Positions 1-8,607 of a stretch of DNA of 64,000 nt are shown here, piece by piece. Within the stretch, counting starts at the first letter, position 1. Every line of letters starts with the position of its first letter. The stretch covers positions 116,772 through 180,771 of the forward strand of contig JASJBF010000032.1 in assembly GCA_030066685.1 (NCBI GenBank), read 5' to 3'. Source of the stretch: Kiloniellales bacterium. Lineage in GTDB: Bacteria; Pseudomonadota; Alphaproteobacteria; Kiloniellales; JAKSBE01. Below the pieces are notes generated by a model. That model saw nothing but the letters and a program-made list of their open reading frames with translations, had not been told where the DNA came from and ran no database searches. The translations under genes were made by a program, and so were the position numbers.

Positions 1-1222
1 GGCCGCCGCGCCCTTCGCACGCTTCGACTTCAATCCCCTGAACCTCAAGGACCCCGCGACCGAGTCCGTCGCCACCCTGCTGGAGCTGACCCGCGATCCC
101 GCGAGCTCGCCCTACGCCATCGACATCCTGGCGCCGGACCTCGCGGCCGCACGGGGCATCGCCGCACGGCTCGACGCCCTGCCCGAAGTCAGCCACAGCC
201 TGACCCTGTCGAGCTTCGTGCCGGAGGAACAGGAGGCCAAGCTGGAGCTGATCGACGAGATCGCCCTCTTCATGGGTCCGGCCCTCGCATCCGGGCCGGC
301 GCGCGAGACGCTCGACCCCGAGGCACGGTCGGCGACCCTGGCGTCCTTCCGGACGGACCTCGGCGATCTCCAGGCGGCCGGCGTGACCGATCCGGCGCTG
401 GCAGGAGCCCTGGAAGGCCTGGCGGCAGCGCTCGACCGCCTGGCTGCGGCCCCGGGTGACGGCGCGACGGCGCTGGCCCGCCTCGAGGACCGCCTGCTGC
501 GCCATCTGCCCAGGTCGCTCGACGACCTGCGCCGAGCGCTCGGCGCCCAGGCGGTGACCCTCGACGACCTGCCTTCGGCGCTACGCCGCGACTGGTTGAC
601 GGCCGAGGGCCGAGCCCGGATCCAGGTGCAGCCTCAAGGCGGCCTGGCCGACAACGTCGAGCTACGCCGCTTCGCCGAGGCGGTCCTGGCGGTCGAGCCG
701 GCCGCCTCGGGCACGCCGGTGGTGATCACCGAGGCCGGCAAGGCCGTGGTCCAGGCTTTCTTCGAAGCGAGCGGCCTCGCCCTGGCCGGCATACTGCTCC
801 TGCTCGCCTTTGCCCTCAGGCGGCTCGAGGACGCCGCCCTGGTTCTGGCGCCCCTGGCGCTGGCGGCGGCGATCACCACCGCGGCCTCGGTGGCCTTCGG
901 CCTGGCCTTCAACTTCGCCAACGTGATCGTCTTGCCGCTGCTGCTCGGCCTCGGCGTCGCCAGCGGTATCCACCTGGTGATGCGCCGACGCTACGAGCGC
1001 GACCAAAGCAAACTGCTGCGCACCAGCACCTCGCGGGCGGTGATGTTCAGCGCCTTGACCACCATCGCCTCCTTCGGAAGCCTCGCCGTCTCCGGCCATC
1101 CCGGCATGACCAGCATGGGCCAGCTCCTGACCATCGCGATCTCCAGCACGCTGATCTGCACCCTGATCGTCCTGCCCAGCCTGATGGCACGCCGCGCCGC
1201 GCCCGACCAGGCAGGTGCTTGA
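1..1222 (+). CDS. hpnN: Hopanoid-associated RND (MMPL-type) transporter HpnN, C-terminal part
   Basis: The reading frame is already open at base 2 and runs to TGA at 1220-1222, so about 406 C-terminal residues are present and the start lies outside the window. HpnN is an inner-membrane RND-family protein known to move hopanoids to the outer membrane. The visible part opens with FDFNPLNLKDPATESV, a stretch I associate with this family. A long soluble, periplasmic-type region follows, then a hydrophobic block of about five membrane segments (from about 760) with GLGVASGIHLVMRRR, and it ends in a short polar tail. Family assignment rests on the motif and topology. A generic MMPL exporter is the alternative. 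The methyltransferase gene starts 13 bases downstream, so the two may be cotranscribed. Confidence 0.85.
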   Translation, partial: AAAPFARFDFNPLNLKDPATESVATLLELTRDPASSPYAIDILAPDLAAARGIAARLDALPEVSHSLTLSSFVPEEQEAKLELIDEIALFMGPALASGPARETLDPEARSATLASFRTDLGDLQAAGVTDPALAGALEGLAAALDRLAAAPGDGATALARLEDRLLRHLPRSLDDLRRALGAQAVTLDDLPSALRRDWLTAEGRARIQVQPQGGLADNVELRRFAEAVLAVEPAASGTPVVITEAGKAVVQAFFEASGLALAGILLLLAFALRRLEDAALVLAPLALAAAITTAASVAFGLAFNFANVIVLPLLLGLGVASGIHLVMRRRYERDQSKLLRTSTSRAVMFSALTTIASFGSLAVSGHPGMTSMGQLLTIAISSTLICTLIVLPSLMARRAAPDQAGA

Positions 1223-1235
1223 AGGGAGCGCGGTC

Positions 1236-2060
1236 GTGAGCAGCTTCGAGCGCTACGACCGGGCGGCCCCCCACTACGATCGGACCCGCGTGCCCATCGG
1301 CACCGAGATCATCCACGACGCCTTGAGGACTGCCGCTCGGCCGGCATCGGAGATGACGCTTCTCGACGCCGGCTGCGGGACCGGAGCCTATGCCGCTGCG
1401 CTCGCCGGGGTGCCCGGCCGGGTGATTGGCCTCGACCGCAGCGCCGAGATGCTGAAGGTCGCTCGCGCCAAGCTCGAAGGCCGGCCCGGTCGGATCGACT
1501 TCCTGCGCGGCGATCTGCGGGATCTGCCCCTGGCCGAGGCTTCCTTGGACGCGGTGATGTTCAACCAGGTCCTGCACCACCTGGAGGACGGCGATGGCGC
1601 CTACGCGGGCCACGCGGCGGCCTTGGCCGAGGCCGCGCGGGTTCTCAGGCCGGGGGGCCGGCTGCTGCTCAACGCCTGCACCCACGAGCAGCTGCTCCGG
1701 GGCTTCTGGTTCTACGGATTGATCCCCCTGGCCCTGGAGCGGGCCCTCGCGCGCTGTGCCCCGGAAGGCCGGATCCGCGGCCTGCTGGCCGAGCTCGGAT
1801 TCGAGGTCCTGGACCGGGCCGTGCCGGCAAGCGCGGTGCTCCAGGGCGAGGCCTACTTCGACGCCTGCGGTCCGCTGCGGCCGGAGTGGCGGCAGGGCGA
1901 CTCCATCTGGGCGCTGGCCGGCCCGGAGGAGACGGAGGTGGCCGTTGAAGGCGTGAAGCGTCTGCAGCGGGACGGCGCACTTGAGGGCTTCATGCGGGAT
2001 CGGGACCGCGAAAGGCCCGCCGTGGGTCAGGTCAGCTTCTTCATCGCGCGGCGGATCTGA
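1236..2060 (+). CDS. Class I SAM-dependent methyltransferase
   Basis: A 274-residue soluble protein with the Rossmann methyltransferase signature: LLDAGCGTGAYAAAL (motif I, SAM binding), an acidic GLDRS at the end of strand 2, and LDAVMFNQVLHHLEDGDG (motif post-I/II). The likely start is GTG at 1236, because GAAGGGAG at 1221-1228 sits 7 bases upstream. An earlier GTG at 1215 is in frame but overlaps the preceding stop. The fold is that of methyltransf_11/UbiE-type enzymes acting on small molecules; the substrate is not evident. Being directly behind hpnN suggests, but does not prove, a role linked to hopanoid or lipid metabolism. It converges on the halogenase gene with only 24 bases between the stops. 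Confidence 0.85.
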   Translation: MSSFERYDRAAPHYDRTRVPIGTEIIHDALRTAARPASEMTLLDAGCGTGAYAAALAGVPGRVIGLDRSAEMLKVARAKLEGRPGRIDFLRGDLRDLPLAEASLDAVMFNQVLHHLEDGDGAYAGHAAALAEAARVLRPGGRLLLNACTHEQLLRGFWFYGLIPLALERALARCAPEGRIRGLLAELGFEVLDRAVPASAVLQGEAYFDACGPLRPEWRQGDSIWALAGPEETEVAVEGVKRLQRDGALEGFMRDRDRERPAVGQVSFFIARRI

Positions 2061-2084
2061 AGGAGCGAAGGTCCGGCCCGCCGG

Positions 2085-3788
2085 TCAGAGCAGATGGGCG
2101 CCGTCCTGGCCTTCCGTCTCCACCGGCGGCCCTTCGGGGCGTCCCTGCTTCCAGGAGATCCGGATTCCGACGCCCTGGCCCGGCAATGGCACGCTGGCGC
2201 GGACAGCCGCGCCTTCGGCGGGCTCCCGCGCTGCTGCCGCCGGGGGCCGGGCGCGCAGCCGGATCTGGTTGAGCAGCTCGAAGTGATTCGGCAATTGGGC
2301 GACGAGGCCGGCCTTCTGCTGCTCGACCCAGTCCTCGAAGCGCCGCCATTCGGATTCCTCCAGCCCTTCGGCCTGGGCGAAGACCGTGTCGTCGTAGAAG
2401 TGCTTGCCGAAGAGCACGATGAGGTAGCTCCAGTAGCCGAAGAGGTAGGTGCGCTCGAAGTCGGACTCTTCCGGCAGGCGTTCCCGCCAGGCCGCCAGCC
2501 TGGTCTTCAGGCTGTCGGGTACCTCCAGCTCCTCCTGGACCGCCTGCCAATAAGCGCTGTCGCGGCGGTTCGAGGTCAGGTAGTGCAGGGCGATGAAGTC
2601 GCGCACCTCCTCATAGAGGCCCCGCGTCCTCTCGTTGTAGCGGGCCTGCAGCGCCGGATCGAAGTCGCGGTCCGGGAGGTTGGCGGCCAGCCAGCGCAGC
2701 GACGCTTCGATGATGAAGATGGCGGTGGACTCGAGCGGCTCGATGAAGCCCCCGGAAAGGCCGACGGCGATGCAGTTTCCGACCCAGGTCCGCCGGGCCC
2801 GGCCGATGCGCATGGGGATGACCCGCGGCTCGGCGCCCGCGCCCTCGCTGCCCAGGTGCTGCAGGAACTCGTCGATCGCCTCCTGGTCGCTGCGGAAGCG
2901 GCTGGAGAAGACGTAGCCCGTCCCGATGCGCGAGTAGAGCGGCACCCGCCAGACCCAGCCGGCGCCCAGCGCCGTGGAACGGGTGCAGGGCTCGAGCCCG
3001 CTGACGTCGCGATGCGGGATCTGCACCGCCAGCGCCTTGTCGTTGAAGAGGTGGCGCGAGAAGGGCTCGAAGGGCTCCTCCAGGGCCTGCTGCAGGATCA
3101 GGCTGCGGAAGCCGGTGCAGTCGATCACCAGCTCGACCGGTCGCCGGCCCTGCGTGCGCAGGATCAGGGCGGAGATGTGGCCGCGGTCGTCGCGCTCCAG
3201 GTCGTCGACGTCGTCGAGCAGGTGCAGCACGCCGCGCTCCACCGCCACCTCGCGCAGCAGGGCGGCGAAGAGGCCGGCGTCCAGGTGGTAGGCGTAGCCG
3301 ACCGCATAGTCGTAGTCGTCCTGATCGACCGTCTTGGGGCCGCGGCGTTCGTCGATCAGGCGGGTCGAGGGGGAGAGCGCGTCGCCGAGGTTGGCGAGCC
3401 GGCCACCGCGGCCGAAGCGGTGGTAGTGGTAGGCCGGGTTGACGCCCTGGATCGCGACCCCAAGGCCGTCGAAGGGGTGGTCGTAGCAAGCGGGCGAGCC
3501 GTCGGGTCGCTTGTCCCAGTTGACGAAGCGGACGCCGAGCTTGAAGGAGGCGTTGCAGCGCTCGATGAAGGTCGCCTCGGAGATGTCGAGCTGCCTCAGC
3601 AGCTCGCGCATGCCCGGCACGGTGGCCTCGCCGACCCCGACCGTCGGCACATTGGGCGATTCCACCAGGGTGACCCGGATCGGCGGCTTGCCGGGCCGCT
3701 TGTTGAGCCGCGTGATCAGGAAGACCGCCGCCATCCAGCCGGCCGTCCCGCCGCCGACGATGGTGATCTCGCGGATGGGCTCCGCCAT
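2085..3788 (-). CDS. Flavin-dependent tryptophan-type halogenase
   Basis: A 567-residue protein of the FADH2-dependent halogenase family (PrnA/RebH relatives), which halogenate indole or other aromatic rings using reduced flavin, O2 and chloride or bromide. The N-terminal dinucleotide-binding motif GGGTAGW is at residues 12-18. The catalytic lysine expected in these enzymes is present at K83 in NASFKLGVRF. The WxWxIP-type motif appears as GWVWRVPL, and GGFIEPLEST holds the conserved glutamate region. The start at 3788 is supported by AGGAGG about 7 bases upstream; the same frame stays open much further upstream but there only mirrors nhaD. No flavin reductase, NRPS or PKS gene is adjacent, so the substrate is unknown. 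It is slightly longer than PrnA (538 aa). Confidence 0.9.
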   Translation of the reverse strand: MAEPIREITIVGGGTAGWMAAVFLITRLNKRPGKPPIRVTLVESPNVPTVGVGEATVPGMRELLRQLDISEATFIERCNASFKLGVRFVNWDKRPDGSPACYDHPFDGLGVAIQGVNPAYHYHRFGRGGRLANLGDALSPSTRLIDERRGPKTVDQDDYDYAVGYAYHLDAGLFAALLREVAVERGVLHLLDDVDDLERDDRGHISALILRTQGRRPVELVIDCTGFRSLILQQALEEPFEPFSRHLFNDKALAVQIPHRDVSGLEPCTRSTALGAGWVWRVPLYSRIGTGYVFSSRFRSDQEAIDEFLQHLGSEGAGAEPRVIPMRIGRARRTWVGNCIAVGLSGGFIEPLESTAIFIIEASLRWLAANLPDRDFDPALQARYNERTRGLYEEVRDFIALHYLTSNRRDSAYWQAVQEELEVPDSLKTRLAAWRERLPEESDFERTYLFGYWSYLIVLFGKHFYDDTVFAQAEGLEESEWRRFEDWVEQQKAGLVAQLPNHFELLNQIRLRARPPAAAAREPAEGAAVRASVPLPGQGVGIRISWKQGRPEGPPVETEGQDGAHLL

Positions 3789-3913
3789 GCACGCCTCCTG
3801 GCTGTCGAATCGATCGGAAGTGAAGCGCGCCGGGCCCGAAGGGTCAACCGGCCCGGCGCAGGCCGGGCGCGCCGACCGCGCCACCCGGCCGATGCGGCGC
3901 CTGCCCCTTGGTA

Positions 3914-5290
3914 TTAGCCGTTGACCAGGAAGTGGGCGGCGATGCTGGCGAAGTAGCCGAGGGCGATCACCGGGGTCCACTTGAGGTGGCCCATGAAGGT
4001 GTACTGGCCCTTGGAGGCGCCCATCAGCGCCACCCCGGCCGCGGAGCCGATCGACAGCAGGCTGCCGCCGGTCCCGCAGGTGAGCGTGATCAGCAGCCAC
4101 TGGAAATGCGACATCTCCGGGCCCATGGAGAGGATGGCGAACATCACCGGGATGTTGTCGACGATCGCCGAGACCACGCCAAAGGTCGTGTTCGCGGCAG
4201 TCGCCCCCCAGTCGCCGTACATGACCTCCGAGGCCACCGTCAGCCAGCCGATGAAGGAGAGCGCGCCGACGCTGAAGATCACGCCGAAGAAGAACAGCAA
4301 GGTGTCCCACTCGGCCGCCGCGACGTGGCGGAAGATGTCGAACTCCTCCTCGTCCTGGCTGCGGGTCTTGCGGTGGAAGTAGGCGAAGAACATGAGCAGC
4401 GACAGGCCGGTCATCATGCCCATGAAGGCCGGCAGGTGGAGCACCTGCTCGAAGCTGATCGCCATCGCGATGGTGAGGACGAAAAGCAGAACGGCGAAAG
4501 GTGCGCCCCGCTTCATACGGACGGTCTCTTCGAGTGTCTCCGGCTGACCCGTCGGCAGGAAGAAGGTCATGATCACGGCGGGCACCAGGTAGTTGACCAC
4601 CGATGGTATGAAGAGCGCGAAGAATTCGAAGAAGGTAACCCGTCCCGACACCCAGACCATCAGGGTCGTGATGTCGCCGAAGGGGCTGAAGGCGCCGCCG
4701 GCGTTGGCCGCGATGACGACGTTGATGAAGCCCAGTGCGACGAACTGCGGGTTGCCCGCGCCCACGGCCATGATCACCGTGCCCATGACCAGAGCGGTGG
4801 TCATGTTGTCGGCGATCGGCGAAAGAAAGAAGGCGATGAAGCCGGTGATCCAGAACAGCGCGCGGTAGCTGAAGCCTTGGCCGACCAGCCAGGCGCGCAG
4901 CGCCTCGAAGACGTTGCCGGCCTGGAGGGCGCTGATGTAGGTCATCGCCGCCAGCAGGAAGAGGAGCAGGCCGGCGTACTCCTCTAGGCCGTGGATGAGC
5001 GCGTTGTGGATCTCTTCCTGCGGAAAGCCGTAGCCGGGCGCCAGCCAGGCGACCAGGGCCCAGATGATGCCGGCGCCGAGGATCACCGGCTTGGACTTGC
5101 GCAGGTGCGTCTTCTCCTCGGTCATCACGAAGAGGTAGGAGAAGATGAAGATTCCAAGACACAGGTAGGCCGCCGGCACCTCGGTGGGGTCGGGAACGAG
5201 GAATTTCTCGCGCGGCGGGGCCGCCAAAGCCAGAGTTGGCGCTAAAGTTGCCAGCCCAGAGACGATCGCTATCGCCCACCGTGTTTTCAT
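3914..5290 (-). CDS. nhaD: NhaD-type Na+/H+ antiporter
   Basis: A 458-residue polytopic membrane protein that begins with a cleavable-looking signal (MKTRWAIAIVSGL, ending TLALA) and then about a dozen membrane segments. Regions typical of the NhaD/ArsB ion-transporter superfamily are visible, including FFLSPIADNMTTALVMG, NAGGAFSPFGDITTLMVW and SAIVDNIPVMFAILSMG, whose Asp and Asn residues form the ion path in this family. NhaD proteins exchange cytoplasmic Na+ (or Li+) for H+ and are common in halotolerant bacteria. The start at 5290 is chosen because GAGGGGG lies upstream and the signal peptide begins there; a start 9 codons earlier is possible. The intervening 125 bp before the halogenase shows nothing notable, so an operon is uncertain. 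Confidence 0.9.
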   Translation of the reverse strand: MKTRWAIAIVSGLATLAPTLALAAPPREKFLVPDPTEVPAAYLCLGIFIFSYLFVMTEEKTHLRKSKPVILGAGIIWALVAWLAPGYGFPQEEIHNALIHGLEEYAGLLLFLLAAMTYISALQAGNVFEALRAWLVGQGFSYRALFWITGFIAFFLSPIADNMTTALVMGTVIMAVGAGNPQFVALGFINVVIAANAGGAFSPFGDITTLMVWVSGRVTFFEFFALFIPSVVNYLVPAVIMTFFLPTGQPETLEETVRMKRGAPFAVLLFVLTIAMAISFEQVLHLPAFMGMMTGLSLLMFFAYFHRKTRSQDEEEFDIFRHVAAAEWDTLLFFFGVIFSVGALSFIGWLTVASEVMYGDWGATAANTTFGVVSAIVDNIPVMFAILSMGPEMSHFQWLLITLTCGTGGSLLSIGSAAGVALMGASKGQYTFMGHLKWTPVIALGYFASIAAHFLVNG

Positions 5291-5409
5291 CGTCGCCCCC
5301 TCAGTCTCTTTGCCCAACCTCGGTCCAGGCCGCCAGTACCCCTCGACCGCATAGCAGTAAGCCGTACGCAGCTTCGGAAGCTTCGCCGGCTTCGGGTGGA
5401 AGTCTCACG

Positions 5410-8400
5410 TCAAGCGGTCGCCGGTGCAGCCTCCGCTTTGACGGTCGCCGGCGTATCCGGATGGACGTTGAAGAAGACCGCATACAGGGTCGGCACCAGG
5501 AACAGCGTCAGCAAGGTCCCGACCGTCAGGCCGCCCATGATGGTGATCGCCATGGCGCTCCAGAAAACGTCGGTGGCGATGGTGGAGACGCCGCCCACCG
5601 TGGTGGCCGCCGCCAGGACCACGGGCCGGGCGCGCGCCATCGTCGCTTCGATGACGGCATCGTAGGGCTTCATGCCCTCCTCGAGGTTGAGATTGATCTC
5701 GTCCAGCAGGACAATGATGTTCTTGATCATCATTCCCGAGAGGCTCATGGCGCCCAAGATGGCGACGAACCCGAAGGGCGCGTCGGCCACGAGCAGGGCC
5801 GGCGTGATCCCGATGAAGACGAAGGGCACCGTCAGGACGATAATGATCACCGGCCGGTAAGCGTTGTAGAGCAGGATGAGGGTGAGCAGCACCACGGCGA
5901 AGGCCGGAATGACCCCGGGCTTGAGCGACTCCGTCGCATCGAGGGTGCTTTCGTCCTCGCCGTCGAAGTAGATGTCGTAGCCCGGCGGCATCGGAACCGC
6001 CCGTATCTTCTCGAGCACGGCCTGCTTGAGCACGGGATAGGTGGTGCCCTTCGGCTCGGCCTGGAGCGTGATGGCTCGGCGGCGATCGAAACGCGTGTTG
6101 GCGGGCTCCTCCCAATCGAACCTGATCTCCCTGGTCACCCCGGAAAGCGGCACCGTGTTGGCCATCAACCTTCCGTGCACCTGCAGGTTGTTCATTTCAG
6201 TCGCCTGGCGCCGCTCGTCCTCCGTGTGCCTGAGGACGATCGGATAAATGTCGTCCTCCTCGCGGTAGAACCCGACCTGCTGGCCGTCGTAGGCGCGGCG
6301 CGTCGCACGGGCCAGGTCCTCGCGGGTGATCGCCGCCCAGCGACCGCGCTCCTGGGAGTAGACGGGCACGACCCGCTTGACCTTGTTGCTCAGATTGGTC
6401 CGTACTTCCTTCGATATCGGGGAGTCACGGAGGATGTCCACCATCTGGTCCGTGATGTCGCGGAGCACGTCCAGGTCGGCCACCGCCGGGGCGGTCACAT
6501 GCCACTCGAGCTTCCAGGTCTCGCTGGGCCCCACGCCGTACCAGCGGACCCGGGTCACCGCCTCCGGATAGTTCTCTTCCATCCAGGGCTCGAGCCTTTC
6601 CACAATGGGGAAGATCTCTTCGTAGCTGTGGGTGTTGACCACGATCTCTGCGTAATGCGGCGTGAAGGGCCTCTCCGGGTCCACCGGCAGGTAGAAACGC
6701 GGCGGTCCGCCACCGATGTAGGAGGAGATATTCTCCACCTCTTCGGCCTCCATGAGATAGGTCTCGGCACGCCGAATACCTTTCGACACATCCTCGATAC
6801 GGGTGCCGTTGGGGTACCAGAAGTCGACCATGAACTGAGGTCGCGATGCGTCCGGGAAGAACATCTGCTTGACCTGGCCGAAGCCGACAAAGGCGACGGC
6901 CAACGCCCCGCCAATGACGCCCAGCACGGGCCAGCGGAACCGCAGGCAGAATTGAAGCGACCCGCGGAAGCCGCGCTTCAGCCAACCTTCGCCGGCGTCT
7001 GCCTGCGCCGCCTTGGACGGCTTCAGCATGTCGATGCACTGCAAGGGCGTCAGGGTCACCGCGATGAGCCAGCTGGCAAACAAGGAAAGCGCCACGACGA
7101 TGAACAGGGCGACGCAGTATTCGCCCGCATCGGTGTCCGAGGCATAGACGGGATAGAAGGTAGCGCTCGCGATCACGGTGGCGCCGAACAGCGCCGTCGC
7201 GGGCTTCACCGCGGCTTCGATCGAGGCTTTCACCCGATCCATGCCTTGGTCGATCTTCACCTGAGCGCTTTCCGCGACCACGATGGAGTTGTCCACCATC
7301 ATCCCCATGGCGATGATCAGCGCGCCGAGGGACATGCGCTGCAGGTTCATGTCCAACATGCCCATGCCGATGAAGGTCAGGGCGATGGTCAGAACCATGC
7401 CGGTCCCGATGACGATACCCATGCGCAGTCCCATGGCGAGGGCCAGCACGCCCAGCACGATGACGACGGACTGGACCAGGTTCAGCATGAAAGCCTGGAT
7501 GGCGTTGGTCACCAGGGTCGACTGCCAGGCCACCTTTCCGATTTCGATACCGACGGGATACAGCTCCTTCAGCTCCTGGATACGCTTCTCCAGGTTCTCG
7601 CCTACCTGCACGATGTTGGTGCCCTCGACAGCCGCGATCTGTATGGCGATGGAGGGCTTGCCGTTGAACCGCATGAAGTCGTCCTGCGGCTCCTTGTAGC
7701 CGGGCCGGACGGTGGCGATGTCCTTGATGGCGATCAGCTCGTTGCGGAACCCGCCGCTGCTGGCCGGACCCGTCGGCGTCGGCCGCGCGGCGGTGGGCCC
7801 TGTCGGCTGCGCCGCATAGGGCCCGGTTACAGGCGGACGCTGGCCTGCGATCTCGGGGCCGTAGGGCCGCAGGTAGAGCTCGCCGATCTCGCTTGGGTCG
7901 AGGAACTTGCCGGTCGGCGCGATGCGCATGCGTTCCTGCCCGACCTCCAGGAACCCCGAATCGAGCACCTTGTTCTGGACCTGAAGCGTCTCGACGAAGT
8001 TCTCGGCGGTCAGCCCCAGCGCCGCCAGCTGTGTCTCGGCGACGTCGATGTAGATGACCTTCTCCTGGACGCCCCACAGCTCGGCGCGGGCGACGCCGTC
8101 CACGAGGCTGAACTCTTTCTTCAGGTCGTCGGCATAGTCCTCGAGCTGCTTGTAGGTGAACCCGTCCCCGGTCACGGCCAGGACGAAGCCGTAGACGAAG
8201 TTGAAGTCGTCGGAGATGTCGACCTTGCCCACGCCCGGCGGGAACTCGGGGAGCTTGTCCCGGATCTTCTTGCGAAGGTCGTCCCAGACCTGGGGCAGCT
8301 TGTCGCGCCAGTAGCGCTGGTGGGTGTCGATCTTGATGACGGACAGCCCGGGATAGGAATGGGAGTTGGTGTGCCGGAGCTCGGGCACCTCCTGAATCGC

Positions 8401-8607
8401 CTTCTCGATTCGGTCGGTGACCTCCAGTTCCACCTCCTCCGGGTCCGCACCCGGATAGGGCGTGATGATGATCGCCTTCTTGACCGAGAATATGGGATCC
8501 TCGAGATGGCCCATGGTGAAGTAGCTGCCCACCCCGCCGACGATGATGAGCGCGGCGACGAAGTACGAGACTGCCGTGTTCTTGACCGCGTACTCGGTAA
8601 GGTTCAT
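5410..8607 (-). CDS. RND efflux pump, inner-membrane permease (HAE1/AcrB-like)
   Basis: A 1065-residue RND permease: one N-terminal membrane helix, a large periplasmic porter/docking domain, a block of membrane segments around residues 345-550, and the duplicated second half. The proton-relay region in TM4 reads MVDNSIVV (about residue 438); AcrB has two adjacent Asp here, whereas this protein has Asp-Asn. Residues about 258-285 form a Pro/Thr/Gly-rich insertion (GPYAAQPTGPTAARPTPTGP) in the periplasmic domain, which is unusual. ATG at 8607 overlaps the TGA of the upstream adaptor gene by 4 bases, so the two are translationally coupled. No TolC-like outer-membrane gene is nearby. Substrate range is unknown. 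Confidence 0.92.
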   Translation of the reverse strand: MNLTEYAVKNTAVSYFVAALIIVGGVGSYFTMGHLEDPIFSVKKAIIITPYPGADPEEVELEVTDRIEKAIQEVPELRHTNSHSYPGLSVIKIDTHQRYWRDKLPQVWDDLRKKIRDKLPEFPPGVGKVDISDDFNFVYGFVLAVTGDGFTYKQLEDYADDLKKEFSLVDGVARAELWGVQEKVIYIDVAETQLAALGLTAENFVETLQVQNKVLDSGFLEVGQERMRIAPTGKFLDPSEIGELYLRPYGPEIAGQRPPVTGPYAAQPTGPTAARPTPTGPASSGGFRNELIAIKDIATVRPGYKEPQDDFMRFNGKPSIAIQIAAVEGTNIVQVGENLEKRIQELKELYPVGIEIGKVAWQSTLVTNAIQAFMLNLVQSVVIVLGVLALAMGLRMGIVIGTGMVLTIALTFIGMGMLDMNLQRMSLGALIIAMGMMVDNSIVVAESAQVKIDQGMDRVKASIEAAVKPATALFGATVIASATFYPVYASDTDAGEYCVALFIVVALSLFASWLIAVTLTPLQCIDMLKPSKAAQADAGEGWLKRGFRGSLQFCLRFRWPVLGVIGGALAVAFVGFGQVKQMFFPDASRPQFMVDFWYPNGTRIEDVSKGIRRAETYLMEAEEVENISSYIGGGPPRFYLPVDPERPFTPHYAEIVVNTHSYEEIFPIVERLEPWMEENYPEAVTRVRWYGVGPSETWKLEWHVTAPAVADLDVLRDITDQMVDILRDSPISKEVRTNLSNKVKRVVPVYSQERGRWAAITREDLARATRRAYDGQQVGFYREEDDIYPIVLRHTEDERRQATEMNNLQVHGRLMANTVPLSGVTREIRFDWEEPANTRFDRRRAITLQAEPKGTTYPVLKQAVLEKIRAVPMPPGYDIYFDGEDESTLDATESLKPGVIPAFAVVLLTLILLYNAYRPVIIIVLTVPFVFIGITPALLVADAPFGFVAILGAMSLSGMMIKNIIVLLDEINLNLEEGMKPYDAVIEATMARARPVVLAAATTVGGVSTIATDVFWSAMAITIMGGLTVGTLLTLFLVPTLYAVFFNVHPDTPATVKAEAAPATA

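Noticed and set aside
2085..5279. A 1064-residue open frame on the minus strand
   Set aside because: Only its last 567 codons are the halogenase, which has its own Shine-Dalgarno site at 3788. The rest is an out-of-frame shadow of nhaD.
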